DNA of 64,000 nt from Silene conica (lineage: Eukaryota; Streptophyta; Magnoliopsida; Caryophyllales; Caryophyllaceae). The stretch spans positions 70,010,815 to 70,074,814 of the forward strand of contig CM055314.2 of NCBI GenBank assembly GCA_029255685.2. The letters run 5' to 3'. The notes beneath the pieces are model-generated. The model searched no databases. It saw only the letters and a list, made by a program, of their open reading frames with translations, and was not told the DNA's origin. Each line of letters begins with the position of its first letter. Positions within the stretch are counted from its first letter, which is position 1. Position numbers and translations under genes: made by a program. This document shows, one piece after another, positions 1 through 13,100 of the stretch.

Positions 1-756
1 CATGAGTCGTCTTCTATGTTTTAAAGTCATCTCTTTGAGCATTTCGTTTCTGGGTAAGAGTCGGTTCTGGGCTGTTCAGAACAGAGTGTAAAAACCAGTC
101 GTTTTTGGGTTGGATTCGACAAAGTCCCTGTACTTGGTGGTTTTGGGAATTAGGGTCAGTAGAATGGTGGTAGTCTAGGGAGTCGATGGGTGGTTGTAAC
201 GGTGGGTCGTGGGTACAGGTGGCGTCTGTCTGGTGGGTTATTTAGGCTTGTGTCAGAGTCGTTTTCTTTAGTTTTCTGGTGATGTCTGAACGCGTGTTTT
301 GGAGTTAGGATTCGAATGCTTTTCTGGTCTTGGTCTGTGTATTTAGTAAAGTGTTGGTATAGGTGGTAGTCACGGCGAGATAATGGTGGTTATCGTGGTG
401 GTTAATGGTGGTTGGTGTCGGTCTCAGAGCAGGCTTCGCTGGTGTTGTGCGCATAAATCAGAAGAGCAGTGGTGGTTCCTGGGTTAGTTACTGTCGTGTT
501 GGTGGTGGTTGGGATGGACGACCGCCAAGAGCACCACCCCTGGAGTCACCGTGGCTCAGAGGTGAGCACGGTGGTGACAGGGGCGGGGTTAGAGGCAGCA
601 TAAGGTGGGTGTGGTGGTCTGTTTAGGCGCAGGTCAGGGGTGTGTACGGGCTGGTAGCAGGGGCTGTTCGCGTGTTTCTTTTGAACGGGATTGTTGTGGT
701 TATGCGTTGAACTATTATTATCATTACTCTTATTACTATTATTATCATTATTATTA

Positions 757-799
<43 letters not shown>

Positions 800-1814
800 T
801 TTATGTTATTGTTATGCATGATTAATATTAATATTTGTAATGAGGTTAAGTATGTTATTGGGTTAGTAATGTTTGATAAGTGTTGTATGCTAATTTAGTA
901 AGCCTATTTTTTAGTAAGTACTATAATTAGTAAGTACTATTTCAGTAAGTCTATGATTAGTTAATTGTACTTGGTTGCGTGTTTAGAAATTGATGTAAGT
1001 AATATTTATAGGAACTGAGTTCGAGGTGGAATACTTCTAGACGGTGGTTGCTTGTTTACAGATTTGCTATTTCAGGTAGGTTACACTGGTGCTTGTTCTG
1101 TGTTAAGGTTTGTGTAGTTGTGCATTGTATGTTAAGGATGCAAATATGAGTTACATGAGCATAGTAGTTAATGGTTAATTATTTTGCATTGCATTCATGA
1201 GCATGGCATATTTATTGGTTATTGAGATATTGTGAATCAGATAGTGTTCTGATATAAAGCCCAGGGTGGTTCTGCAGATCAGGCCTGGTGTCTTATCAGC
1301 TTTTGAGCTGGTGTTCGGCGACGGCCGATTATAGTCTGCCGGGAGGTTCGGTATGGCTGGGTGTTTCGGGATTGAGAATAAGATTGAGATTGAGCTCGAG
1401 CATGACATAAGCATTTGCATATTACTGTTTGTTTGCATTACTTGTTTTTGTGTTATCCTACTCAACCGCGAGGTTGACAGTGTATTCGTATTCACCTACA
1501 ATGATCCGGAATGGGGAGTAGATCTTTCAGGTCAGAGACAGGTGGATTAGGACTGGGCATGGAAGAGAGACTTGGACTGGACTTACCTAGTTGCTAGATC
1601 ACTTAGTTTTCTCAGTTGGACATTTATTTACATTCAGTTGTTTTGGAAGTCATGTGGACTATGCCTTGTAATAGACTTTAGTTAACTTTTATATTTTAAA
1701 GTACTGTGCCTCTTTCACTATGTATATCTACTACCCTGGTTTATCCAGGATGGTAACAGCTCTATTTACTCTGGAAGTCCTAGTTCAGGCTCCTCGGTAA
1801 ATGGGGGTGTTACA
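1..1814 (+). repeat. Gypsy-A LTR 1, 5'-truncated by window edge
   Basis: Position 1 corresponds to 7754 in LTR 2, so about 608 bp of this LTR lie outside the window. It ends GGTGTTACA at 1814, directly before the PBS. It carries a TTA-rich microsatellite (about 711-800) that is four TTA units shorter than in LTRs 2 and 3. It has T at 836 where the other two have A. The short reading frames here, including a poly-Tyr run from the TTA array, are not genes. Confidence 0.95.
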
Positions 1815-1817
1815 AAG

Positions 1818-1829
1818 TGGTATCAGAGC
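1818..1829 (+). other. Primer binding site, copy 1 (initiator Met tRNA)
   Basis: TGGTATCAGAGC, complementary to the 3' end of plant initiator tRNA-Met, lies three bases after the LTR end. It primes minus-strand cDNA synthesis. The match breaks down after 12 bases (CG follows instead of the usual C). Confidence 0.9.
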
Positions 1830-2391
1830 GAACGATCCTCAGGCCTAAACCAAAATGAAAATAATGAACATAGGAGTGTCTAAATAAAATGAACCCCAGG
1901 CTAGTAACTGTTAGGAGCCCTAGGAGTTGGGATGAGTTAGGGGCCCCCTCAAACCAAACCACTGGCCCTTTCAGTCTAACCTGGTTACCTTGAGAGTTGA
2001 AAAGTGTGGGTAGTATGGAAGGACCCAAGGCAGATATATAATACATGTATGTAGTACTAACCTTTCAGCGCCAAGGAATGAGGTAAGTTATGATGTGAAA
2101 AGGGATGAGTATATACATGCGTACAGTAAGGCATAAAAGTGATATTACATGATGATTGGCATGTATATGTGTTATTTTCAAGCATTGAGAATATAAGTTT
2201 ATATCGTAATGTTGTCTACAAGTAAAGATTGTATATGCATGTGGTTATGTGATCCCTAAGCCTTTAGGTAGACTTTTAATAAGTATTTAACTGTATGAAA
2301 AGTTACATGCTGTATACGTATGCAAGTAAGACTAAGTCAGAATAAGAATTTACCTAGGATGCTCATAAAACTTTGTCCCCTGTGTAGCAAA
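1830..2391 (+). other. Gypsy-A leader, copy 1, with candidate splice acceptor
   Basis: Untranslated leader between PBS and gag. It contains a textbook plant branch-point/acceptor arrangement at about 2056-2070: TACTAAC followed by CTTTCAG and then CGCC. With a donor-like AG/GTAAGA in the LTR R/U5 region (7605 in LTR 2) this suggests a spliced leader. No protein-coding frame is supported. Confidence 0.45.
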
Positions 2392-5300
2392 ATGCCTCCC
2401 AGGAGAGAACCCAACACTGATAATGTATCGCGAGAGGAATACGATCGCCTAGTAGCTATGAACGCTGCTCTCCTAGCTAGGATTGGGGCGAACACTCAAT
2501 CGGATGCAATCAAAATGAGCAATAATATTTCTAGGCATAACCCCACCAAGTACGATGGGGAAGGAGCACCGAGTCTACTTGCGGAGTGGTGCAGAGAGTT
2601 CGAGAGTATCTTCGAACTGCTGTCTGTACCAGAATCAATGAAGGTGGACCAAGCTGTATTCTATCTGAAGGGTACAGCAAGGTTATGGTGGAATAACAAT
2701 AAAGCAGAAATCAAGGCAGCTGCAGAAGAGATCGGTTCAGAATATGTGCGCTGGGAGGAGTTCAGGGGGATTTTATCCTCTAAGTTCGTGCCGGAGCATG
2801 TAAAAGGGAAGCTGAGAACAGAGTTCGATTCATTCCAAATGGCTGAAGGGATGACTGTGGAGGAGTATCACAGTAAGTTTTTACAGCTGGCAGAGAATGT
2901 AGCTGACTTAGGCTACACACAGGAGATGTTAGCAGCAAGGTTTGAGAAGGGACTGACTCTCAATATCAAGAGAAGCATGCTGGCAACCAAGCCCACGACT
3001 GTGGAAGATATCTATGAGAGGGCTGGCCAGGCAGAAAGGCTAGCTGACCAGATTAAGGAGGAAGAGAAGACTAAGGGTGATAAGAGGAAGGCGGAATCTG
3101 GAGTCGAAAGCTCAGGGAACAAGAAGCCAAATAACCAGTACCGGTCATTTTTCTCCAACAGTGCACCAGGGGGAAATGGCAATCGTGGTGGCAACCGATC
3201 AGCGAATGGGGCAAGTGGTTCAAGTGTTGCATGTTATAAGTGTGGAAAGATCGGACACAAACAAGCAACTTGTTGGGTTGGAACTCAGAGTGCTGGTAAC
3301 AATTATAATCGGGGCAACCAAAGTGGTGGTTTCAGAACGCCAAATGCAAGCTACTCAAACAACAACAGATCCGGGGGTAACAGCTACCAACGGAATTTCA
3401 ATAACTACAATAATCAGAACCGTTACCAAGGAAATCAAAACAGTGGTAGTGGTAAATTCCAAAAGACCTTGGCAGAGGCTAGCACTCAGAGTGGAGCAGG
3501 ATCTGTGAACCAGAGCGGGGCCAAGAAAAGTGGGACCTTGTTCATGATGGGCAAGGAGGCTGCAGAGGAGGACGCTCATGTTGTTACGGGTACATTCCTA
3601 GTACACTCTTTTCCTACTTTCGTTTTATTTGATTCTGGTGCATCGCATTCTTTCATATCTGCGGAGCATGCTAGGGCTATTAGACTCGATGTATATAGTA
3701 GTATAGCTGATTCTGTAACCATACCGTCTGGCGAGTCCATATTTTGTAATAGGGTTTACACCAATGTAATGATCCAAGTAGGAGATGTAAGTTTTGAGTC
3801 GAACTTGATAGAGTTCCCTTTGGGTGGCTTTGAGGTGATACTGGGTATGGATTGGCTGAAAAAGTATAAGGCCTACATTGATTGCTACCAAGGAAAGATC
3901 ACTTTGAGGGGACCCAAGGGAGTGAGGGTATCCTACAAGGGATATTCTGTAAAGCCTAAACTGAAGCTGATAACTATCAATGCGCTGAAGACCTGTTTGA
4001 AGAGAGGTGATGAGATGCTGTTGTGCCATGTGAGAGATCTGACTGCAGAGAAACCCCAAGCTAGGGAGATCGAGGTTGTAAGGGATTTTGAAGACGTGTT
4101 TCCAGAAGAAATTCCTGGGTTACCGCCAAAGAGGGACTTGGATTTTGGCATTGATCTGAAACCTGGGGCTGAGCCAATTTCTAAAGCACCTTATCGCATG
4201 GGACCTAAGGAGTTGGAGGAGTTGAGAAAGCAGCTGGATGAACTAGCAAGCAAGGGATATGTAAGACCAAGTGTGTCACCTTGGGGAGCACCAGTTTTGT
4301 TTGTGAAGAAGAAGGACGGAACTATGAGGTTGTGCGTGGATTATAGGGAACTTAACAATGTGACGATCAAGAATCGATATCCTTTACCTCGCATCGATGA
4401 TCTTTTTGACCAGTTGAGTGGGGCTGGTGTGTTTTCGAAAATCGATTTGAGGTCAGGGTATCACCAGCTAAGAATCAAAGATGCAGATATTCACAAGACT
4501 GCGTTCAGATCGAGGTATGGGCATTATGAGTTCGTAGTGATGCCATTTGGTTTGACTAATGCACCTGCTGTTTTCATGGATTTGATGAACAGAGTGTTTA
4601 GTCCTTATCTGGACCAGTTTGTGGTGGTGTTCATCGATGACATCTTGGTGTATTCCAAGAACAGAGAAGAGCATGCTAAACATTTGAGCTTGGTATTACA
4701 GACTTTGAGGGATCATCAATTATATGCCAAGCTGAGTAAGTGTGAATTTTGGCTCGAGAAGGTTGCCTTTTTGGGGCATGTGGTGTCTAAGGAGGGTGTG
4801 TCTGTTGACCCTAGCAAAATTGAGGCCGTTTCGAAATGGGAACGACCAAGGAATGTGGCTGACATCCGTAGCTTCTTGGGTTTAGCCGGTTACTACAGGA
4901 GGTTCGTGAAAGACTTTTCAAAGATAGCCAAACCAATGACTTCGTTGATGCGGAAAGAGAACAGATTCGTCTGGGATGAGAGCTGTGAGAAGGCATTTCT
5001 AGACCTGAAGGAGCGTCTCACCACAGCTCCTATCCTTGCTTTACCAGAGGGAAGTGAGAATTTTGAAGTGTACACTGATGCTTCTAAGAAGGGATTAGGA
5101 TGTGTGCTGATGCAGAACGGGAGAGTAATTGCTTATGCTTCTAGGCAGCTGAAGCCTTATGAGGAGAATTATCCGACGCATGACCTGGAACTTGGAGCGG
5201 TAGTTTTTGCACTTAAGTTGTGGCGACATTACCTCTATGGAGCTACATTTAAAGTGTATTCTGATCATAAGAGCCTGAAGTATATCTATACTCAGAGGGA

Positions 5301-6921
5301 ACTAAACATGCGCCAGAGGAGATGGATCGAGCTGATTGGAGATTATGACATGGAGATTCTGTACAAAGAAGGAAAGGCTAATGTTGTGGCTGATGCATTG
5401 AGTAGGAAGTCTGTTCACGCTCTATGCACAGCTATGTCCAGATTGAGTATGTATCGTGAGTTGGGACAGATGGGGATCGCGGTGATAAGGAAGGGTGAGA
5501 CCATGGGGGATTGGACGATCGAGCCGGAGTTATATTCTGAGATCCGAGAGCGCCAGAAGAGTGATCCGAGAATTCAGAAATGGCGTGAGGCAGTGAACAA
5601 AGCTAGTGATACCGAGCCATATTCTAAGTTCGAGATTTTCAGTGATGATAGTTTGAGATTTGATGAGAGATGGTGTGTACCTGATGATGAGGAATTGAAG
5701 AGAAAGATTCTGGTCGAAGCTCATTCTACACCTTATTCCGTTCATCCTGGAGGGGATAAGTTGTACAAAGACCTGAAGAAGGCATTTTGGTGGCCAAAAA
5801 TGAAGCAGGAGGTGGCTGAGTTTGTCTCTCGATGCTTAGTATGTCAGAGAGTGAAGGGAGAACATAAGAGGCCGCAAGGGAAGTTACAGCCACTTGATGT
5901 ACCTGAGTGGAAGTGGGAAAGCATATCGATGGATTTTATTGTGCGCTTGCCTAGGACTTCGAGAGGGAATGACATGATTTGGGTAATCGTTGACAGGTTG
6001 ACTAAGTCAGCCCATTTCATACCAATGAAGGAGACTTGGAGTAAAGCTGAATTAGCCAAGGCTTACGTTAAACATGTGGTGAAGCTTCATGGTGTCCCTA
6101 AGGACATTGTTTCTGATCGTGACTCTAGATTCATTTCAAAATTCTGGCAAGAGTTACAGACATTGATGGGAACTACTTTGAAGATGAGTACTGCCTTCCA
6201 TCCAGCAACTGATGGTCAGACTGAGAGGACTATCCAGACACTGGAGGATATGCTGCGGGCTTGTGTACTAGAGTTTGGAGGATCTTGGGAGGATAGACTT
6301 GATTTGATAGAGTTTTCTTATAACAATAGTTATCATTCTAGCATTGGGATGGCTCCTTTTGAGGCACTGTATGGGAGGAAGTGCAGGAGTCCAGTTTGTT
6401 GGGATGATAGAGCTGATGTAGTGACGTTGGGACCTGAGATGATTCAGGAGATGATAGCACAGGTCCAGGTGATTCGTCAGAAGATGAGAGCTGCACAGGA
6501 TAGACAGAAGAGTTATGCTGATCTGAAGAGGAGTGACATCGCATTTGAGGCAGGAGAGAAAGTTTTAATGAAAGTGTCGCCCATGAGAGGAGTGATGAGA
6601 TTTGGCAAGAGGGGCAAGTTGAGCCAGAAGTTCATTGGGCCATTCGAGATTTTAGAGCGAGTTGGTGAGGTAGCTTATCGATTAGCTCTACCTCCAGCAT
6701 TAGCCAGGGTGCACAACGTGTTCCATGTATCGCAACTAAGGAGATATATCAGTGATCCTTCGCATATCCTTGATCATGAGGTTATTGAGGTCGATGAGCA
6801 GTTGACCTATGAGGAACGACCCAAAGAGATCCTTGACAGAAAAGTGAGGAAAACCAGAAATGGGGAGACCGCGCTCGTGAAAGTCTTGTGGACCAATCAT
6901 AATGTCGAGGAGGCTACTTGA
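2392..6921 (+). pseudogene. Gag-Pol polyprotein of gypsy-A, copy 1, stop in chromodomain
   Basis: Single gag-pol frame. The frame is open from a Met at 2320, but the Met at 2392 (MPPRREP) is the more typical gag start. Numbering from 2392, the parts are: retrotransposon Gag domain about 60-180; CCHC zinc knuckle 281-294; aspartic protease DSGA 414-417; reverse transcriptase with FIDD 747-750; RNase H with the YTDAS aspartate at 896; integrase zinc domain from H1111; catalytic D1181, D1242 and E1278 (D-35-E spacing). A C-terminal chromodomain starts near 1473. The codon at 6919-6921 is TGA where copy 2 has TGG, removing the last 16 residues of the chromodomain (the frame would otherwise end at 6969). 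All catalytic residues are intact, so enzymes could still be made, but targeting through the chromodomain may be impaired. Confidence 0.93.
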
Positions 6922-7145
6922 GAGACTGAAGTTGCGATGAAGGAAAAGTATCCTGATCTTTTTAATTAAGGTATGTTACGAGGACGTAACTTTCTTTTTA
7001 GGAGGGTAGAATGTGACATTTCGTGTTTTACGCGCCTTTGTAGTTTTTAAAAGTATGACATCTTTGCTCGTTACGTGCTTAGTGACCAATTGTTGACCTC
7101 GGGATGGTGAACTTCGGGACGAAGTTCAATTTAAGGAGGGAAGAC
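6922..7145 (+). other. Gypsy-A 3' untranslated region and polypurine tract, copy 1
   Basis: This contains the lost end of the polyprotein (to 6969), about 160 bases of spacer, and the purine tract AAGGAGGGAAG at 7133-7143. Two bases later LTR 2 begins. The purine tract is where plus-strand DNA synthesis starts. Confidence 0.85.
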
Positions 7146-7459
7146 TGTAATACTCCGTATTTTATGTCGTTTATTTATATTTCTTTGCGTACCTTATTAG
7201 TTTTCGATGTCGAGGTTTTTTTTTATAAAAGCGATATAATATTGTGGACAAGGGGTTTTGCGCGTTGTTTTGGGAGTTGTATGAGTAATCAAATAAAAAC
7301 CCGTACTTGGTTCATGTTATTTGGGCATTGGGGTGCGTGAAATGCTGACACACACACGGAAAACCTTGTGTATGGGCCTAGGTTTGCGTGCACAAACACA
7401 GCCCACACACGAGTTAAAATCTGGAATTTGGAATCTCAGCTACACACTCCCTGCCGCCC

Positions 7460-7467
7460 TATTTAAA
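7460..7467 (+). promoter_or_regulatory. Candidate TATA box of gypsy-A LTR
   Basis: TATTTAAA lies in the LTR and is followed by a CA-rich stretch suitable for initiation about 30 bases downstream. The same element recurs at 15225-15232 in LTR 3. The start site is inferred, not seen. Confidence 0.5.
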
Positions 7468-8463
7468 CAACCCTACAACCCTACCCTAACCCTACTCGAC
7501 ACCAAACCACTCTCATACTTACACTGCCGCCATATCAGAGGGTAACACGGAGGCTTTCACGGTGGGTTTAGGTTAGTCTAAGGCCGTTCGTTTACACATC
7601 CAAGGAGGTAAGAACACCCTGGTTATCTCGTTTTATTATAATCAAGTTTATGCCTTACTTTTCAGTTTGATTTGTGTTCACTACACGCGATTTTAATCAC
7701 GCCTCTTTGTAGATTCATATTCTGGGTTATGCATTCTTCATGTTTTGATCTTTCATGAGTCGTCTTCTATGTTTTAAAGTCATCTCTTTGAGCATTTCGT
7801 TTCTGGGTAAGAGTCGGTTCTGGGCTGTTCAGAACAGAGTGTAAAAACCAGTCGTTTTTGGGTTGGATTCGACAAAGTCCCTGTACTTGGTGGTTTTGGG
7901 AATTAGGGTCAGTAGAATGGTGGTAGTCTAGGGAGTCGATGGGTGGTTGTAACGGTGGGTCGTGGGTACAGGTGGCGTCTGTCTGGTGGGTTATTTAGGC
8001 TTGTGTCAGAGTCGTTTTCTTTAGTTTTCTGGTGATGTCTGAACGCGTGTTTTGGAGTTAGGATTCGAATGCTTTTCTGGTCTTGGTCTGTGTATTTAGT
8101 AAAGTGTTGGTATAGGTGGTAGTCACGGCGAGATAATGGTGGTTATCGTGGTGGTTAATGGTGGTTGGTGTCGGTCTCAGAGCAGGCTTCGCTGGTGTTG
8201 TGCGCATAAATCAGAAGAGCAGTGGTGGTTCCTGGGTTAGTTACTGTCGTGTTGGTGGTGGTTGGGATGGACGACCGCCAAGAGCACCACCCCTGGAGTC
8301 ACCGTGGCTCAGAGGTGAGCACGGTGGTGACAGGGGCGGGGTTAGAGGCAGCATAAGGTGGGTGTGGTGGTCTGTTTAGGCGCAGGTCAGGGGTGTGTAC
8401 GGGCTGGTAGCAGGGGCTGTTCGCGTGTTTCTTTTGAACGGGATTGTTGTGGTTATGCGTTGA

Positions 8464-8509
8464 ACTATTATTATCATTACTCTTATTACTATTATTATCA
8501 TTATTATTA

Positions 8510-8564
<55 letters not shown>

Positions 8565-8565
8565 T
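8464..8565 (+). repeat. TTA microsatellite within LTR 2
   Basis: An interrupted ATT/TTA array ends in a long pure run. LTR 3 (16229-16330) has the same length; LTR 1 (about 711-800) is 12 bp shorter. It is useful as a fast-evolving marker of which LTRs share a recent ancestor. Confidence 0.9.
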
Positions 8566-9582
8566 TTATGTTATTGTTATGCATGATTAATATTAATATT
8601 AGTAATGAGGTTAAGTATGTTATTGGGTTAGTAATGTTTGATAAGTGTTGTATGCTAATTTAGTAAGCCTATTTTTTAGTAAGTACTATAATTAGTAAGT
8701 ACTATTTCAGTAAGTCTATGATTAGTTAATTGTACTTGGTTGCGTGTTTAGAAATTGATGTAAGTAATATTTATAGGAACTGAGTTCGAGGTGGAATACT
8801 TCTAGACGGTGGTTGCTTGTTTACAGATTTGCTATTTCAGGTAGGTTACACTGGTGCTTGTTCTGTGTTAAGGTTTGTGTAGTTGTGCATTGTATGTTAA
8901 GGATGCAAATATGAGTTACATGAGCATAGTAGTTAATGGTTAATTATTTTGCATTGCATTCATGAGCATGGCATATTTATTGGTTATTGAGATATTGTGA
9001 ATCAGATAGTGTTCTGATATAAAGCCCAGGGTGGTTCTGCAGATCAGGCCTGGTGTCTTATCAGCTTTTGAGCTGGTGTTCGGCGACGGCCGATTATAGT
9101 CTGCCGGGAGGTTCGGTATGGCTGGGTGTTTCGGGATTGAGAATAAGATTGAGATTGAGCTCGAGCATGACATAAGCATTTGCATATTACTGTTTGTTTG
9201 CATTACTTGTTTTTGTGTTATCCTACTCAACCGCGAGGTTGACAGTGTATTCGTATTCACCTACAATGATCCGGAATGGGGAGTAGATCTTTCAGGTCAG
9301 AGACAGGTGGATTAGGACTGGGCATGGAAGAGAGACTTGGACTGGACTTACCTAGTTGCTAGATCACTTAGTTTTCTCAGTTGGACATTTATTTACATTC
9401 AGTTGTTTTGGAAGTCATGTGGACTATGCCTTGTAATAGACTTTAGTTAACTTTTATATTTTAAAGTACTGTGCCTCTTTCACTATGTATATCTACTACC
9501 CTGGTTTATCCAGGATGGTAACAACTCTATTTACTCTGGAAGTCCTAGTTCAGGCTCCTCGGTAAATGGGGGTGTTACAAAG

Positions 9583-9594
9583 TGGTATCAGAGC
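9583..9594 (+). other. Primer binding site, copy 2
   Basis: TGGTATCAGAGC, three bases after LTR 2, identical to the site of copy 1. Its presence next to the middle LTR shows that LTR 2 can act as a 5' LTR for the second unit. Confidence 0.9.
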
Positions 9595-10156
9595 GAACGA
9601 TCCTCAGGCCTAAACCAAAATGAAAATAATGAACATAGGAGTGTCTAAATAAAATGAACCCCAGGCTAGTAACTGTTAGGAGCCCTAGGAGTTGGGATGA
9701 GTTAGGGGCCCCCTCAAACCAAACCACTGGCCCTTTCAGTCTAACCTGGTTACCTTGAGAGTTGAAAAGTGTGGGTAGTATGGAAGGACCCAAGGCAGAT
9801 ATATAATACATGTATGTAGTACTAACCTTTCAGCGCCAAGGAATGAGGTAAGTTATGATGTGAAAAGGGATGAGTATATACATGCGTACAGTAAGGCATA
9901 AAAGTGATATTACATGATGATTGGCATGTATATGTGTTATTTTCAAGCATTGAGAATATAAGTTTATATCGTAATGTTGTCTACAAGTAAAGATTGTATA
10001 TGCATGTGGTTATGTGATCCCTAAGCCTTTAGGTAGACTTTTAATAAGTATTTAACTGTATGAAAAGTTACATGCTGTATACGTATGCAAGTAAGACTAA
10101 GTCAGAATAAGAATTTACCTAGGATGCTCATAAAACTTTGTCCCCTGTGTAGCAAA

Positions 10157-13100
10157 ATGCCTCCCAGGAGAGAACCCAACACTGATAATGTATCGCGAGA
10201 GGAATACGATCGCCTAGTAGCTATGAACGCTGCTCTCCTAGCTAGGATTGGGGCGAACACTCAATCGGATGCAATCAAAATGAGCAATAATATTTCTAGG
10301 CATAACCCCACCAAGTACGATGGGGAAGGAGCACCGAGTCTACTTGCGGAGTGGTGCAGAGAGTTCGAGAGTATCTTCGAACTGCTGTCTGTACCAGAAT
10401 CAATGAAGGTGGACCAAGCTGTATTCTATCTGAAGGGTACAGCAAGGTTATGGTGGAATAACAATAAAGCAGAAATCAAGGCAGCTGCAGAAGAGATCGG
10501 TTCAGAATATGTGCGCTGGGAGGAGTTCAGGGGGATTTTATCCTCTAAGTTCGTGCCGGAGCATGTAAAAGGGAAGCTGAGAACAGAGTTCGATTCATTC
10601 CAAATGGCTGAAGGGATGACTGTGGAGGAGTATCACAGTAAGTTTTTACAGCTGGCAGAGAATGTAGCTGACTTAGGCTACACACAGGAGATGTTAGCAG
10701 CAAGGTTTGAGAAGGGACTGACTCTCAATATCAAGAGAAGCATGCTGGCAACCAAGCCCACGACTGTGGAAGATATCTATGAGAGGGCTGGCCAGGCAGA
10801 AAGGCTAGCTGACCAGATTAAGGAGGAAGAGAAGACTAAGGGTGATAAGAGGAAGGCGGAATCTGGAGTCGAAAGCTCAGGGAACAAGAAGCCAAATAAC
10901 CAGTACCGGTCATTTTTCTCCAACAGTGCACCAGGGGGAAATGGCAATCGTGGTGGCAACCGATCAGCGAATGGGGCAAGTGGTTCAAGTGTTGCATGTT
11001 ATAAGTGTGGAAAGATCGGACACAAACAAGCAACTTGTTGGGTTGGAACTCAGAGTGCTGGTAACAATTATAATCGGGGCAACCAAAGTGGTGGTTTCAG
11101 AACGCCAAATGCAAGCTACTCAAACAACAACAGATCCGGGGGTAACAGCTACCAACGGAATTTCAATAACTACAATAATCAGAACCGTTACCAAGGAAAT
11201 CAAAACAGTGGTAGTGGTAAATTCCAAAAGACCTTGGCAGAGGCTAGCACTCAGAGTGGAGCAGGATCTGTGAACCAGAGCGGGGCCAAGAAAAGTGGGA
11301 CCTTGTTCATGATGGGCAAGGAGGCTGCAGAGGAGGACGCTCATGTTGTTACGGGTACATTCCTAGTACACTCTTTTCCTACTTTCGTTTTATTTGATTC
11401 TGGTGCATCGCATTCTTTCATATCTGCGGAGCATGCTAGGGCTATTAGACTCGATGTATATAGTAGTATAGCTGATTCTGTAACCATACCGTCTGGCGAG
11501 TCCATATTTTGTAATAGGGTTTACACCAATGTAATGATCCAAGTAGGAGATGTAAGTTTTGAGTCGAACTTGATAGAGTTCCCTTTGGGTGGCTTTGAGG
11601 TGATACTGGGTATGGATTGGCTGAAAAAGTATAAGGCCTACATTGATTGCTACCAAGGAAAGATCACTTTGAGGGGACCCAAGGGAGTGAGGGTATCCTA
11701 CAAGGGATATTCTGTAAAGCCTAAACTGAAGCTGATAACTATCAATGCGCTGAAGACCTGTTTGAAGAGAGGTGATGAGATGCTGTTGTGCCATGTGAGA
11801 GATCTGACTGCAGAGAAACCCCAAGCTAGGGAGATCGAGGTTGTAAGGGATTTTGAAGACGTGTTTCCAGAAGAAATTCCTGGGTTACCGCCAAAGAGGG
11901 ACTTGGATTTTGGCATTGATCTGAAACCTGGGGCTGAGCCAATTTCTAAAGCACCTTATCGCATGGGACCTAAGGAGTTGGAGGAGTTGAGAAAGCAGCT
12001 GGATGAACTAGCAAGCAAGGGATATGTAAGACCAAGTGTGTCACCTTGGGGAGCACCAGTTTTGTTTGTGAAGAAGAAGGACGGAACTATGAGGTTGTGC
12101 GTGGATTATAGGGAACTTAACAATGTGACGATCAAGAATCGATATCCTTTACCTCGCATCGATGATCTTTTTGACCAGTTGAGTGGGGCTGGTGTGTTTT
12201 CGAAAATCGATTTGAGGTCAGGGTATCACCAGCTAAGAATCAAAGATGCAGATATTCACAAGACTGCGTTCAGATCGAGGTATGGGCATTATGAGTTCGT
12301 AGTGATGCCATTTGGTTTGACTAATGCACCTGCTGTTTTCATGGATTTGATGAACAGAGTGTTTAGTCCTTATCTGGACCAGTTTGTGGTGGTGTTCATC
12401 GATGACATCTTGGTGTATTCCAAGAACAGAGAAGAGCATGCTAAACATTTGAGCTTGGTATTACAGACTTTGAGGGATCATCAATTATATGCCAAGCTGA
12501 GTAAGTGTGAATTTTGGCTCGAGAAGGTTGCCTTTCTGGGGCATGTGGTGTCTAAGGAGGGTGTGTCTGTTGACCCTAGCAAAATTGAGGCCGTTTCGAA
12601 ATGGGAACGACCAAGGAATGTGGCTGACATCCGTAGCTTCTTGGGTTTAGCCGGTTACTACAGGAGGTTCGTGAAAGACTTTTCAAAGATAGCCAAACCA
12701 ATGACTTCGTTGATGCGGAAAGAGAACAGATTCGTCTGGGATGAGAGCTGTGAGAAGGCATTTCTAGACCTGAAGGAGCGTCTCACCACAGCTCCTATCC
12801 TTGCTTTACCAGAGGGAAGTGAGAATTTTGAAGTGTACACTGATGCTTCTAAGAAGGGATTAGGATGTGTGCTGATGCAGAACGGGAGAGTAATTGCTTA
12901 TGCTTCTAGGCAGCTGAAGCCTTATGAGGAGAATTATCCGACGCATGACCTGGAACTTGGAGCGGTAGTTTTTGCACTTAAGTTGTGGCGACATTACCTC
13001 TATGGAGCTACATTTAAAGTGTATTCTGATCATAAGAGCCTGAAGTATATCTATACTCAGAGGGAACTAAACATGCGCCAGAGGAGATGGATCGAGCTGA

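Larger units (their letters stand above)
7146..9579 (+). repeat. Gypsy-A LTR 2, shared between the two units
   Basis: Complete 2434-bp LTR, TGTAATACTCCG to GGTGTTACA. It serves as the 3' LTR of copy 1 and the 5' LTR of copy 2. It includes a TATA-like box (7460-7467), a donor-like splice site near 7605, and a TTA microsatellite (about 8464-8565). It differs from LTR 3 at one site I could find: A at 9524 against G at 17289 (LTR 1 also has G, at 1759). Confidence 0.95.
7605..9835 (+). other. Candidate leader intron of gypsy-A (LTR 2 into copy 2 leader)
   Basis: A donor AG/GTAAGA lies about 140 bases after the TATA-like box. A TACTAAC branch point with CTTTCAG acceptor (ending near 9832) lies in the leader of copy 2. 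An alternative acceptor, TATTTCAG/GT, lies in the LTR near 8838. If used, splicing would remove most of the 2.2 kb between the transcription start and gag. This is inference from splice-site sequence only. Confidence 0.35.

Noticed and set aside
605-898. Reading frames with a poly-tyrosine run (also near 8358 and 16123)
   Set aside because: They are translations of the TTA microsatellite in the LTR.
3012-4151. Minus-strand and +2-frame reading frames across both gag-pol copies
   Set aside because: They overlap the conserved polyprotein, recur identically in both copies and match no family.
7468-7500. CCCTAACCCTAC-like telomere motif in the LTR (also in LTR 3)
   Set aside because: Only one or two imperfect units inside a multicopy LTR; not a telomeric array.
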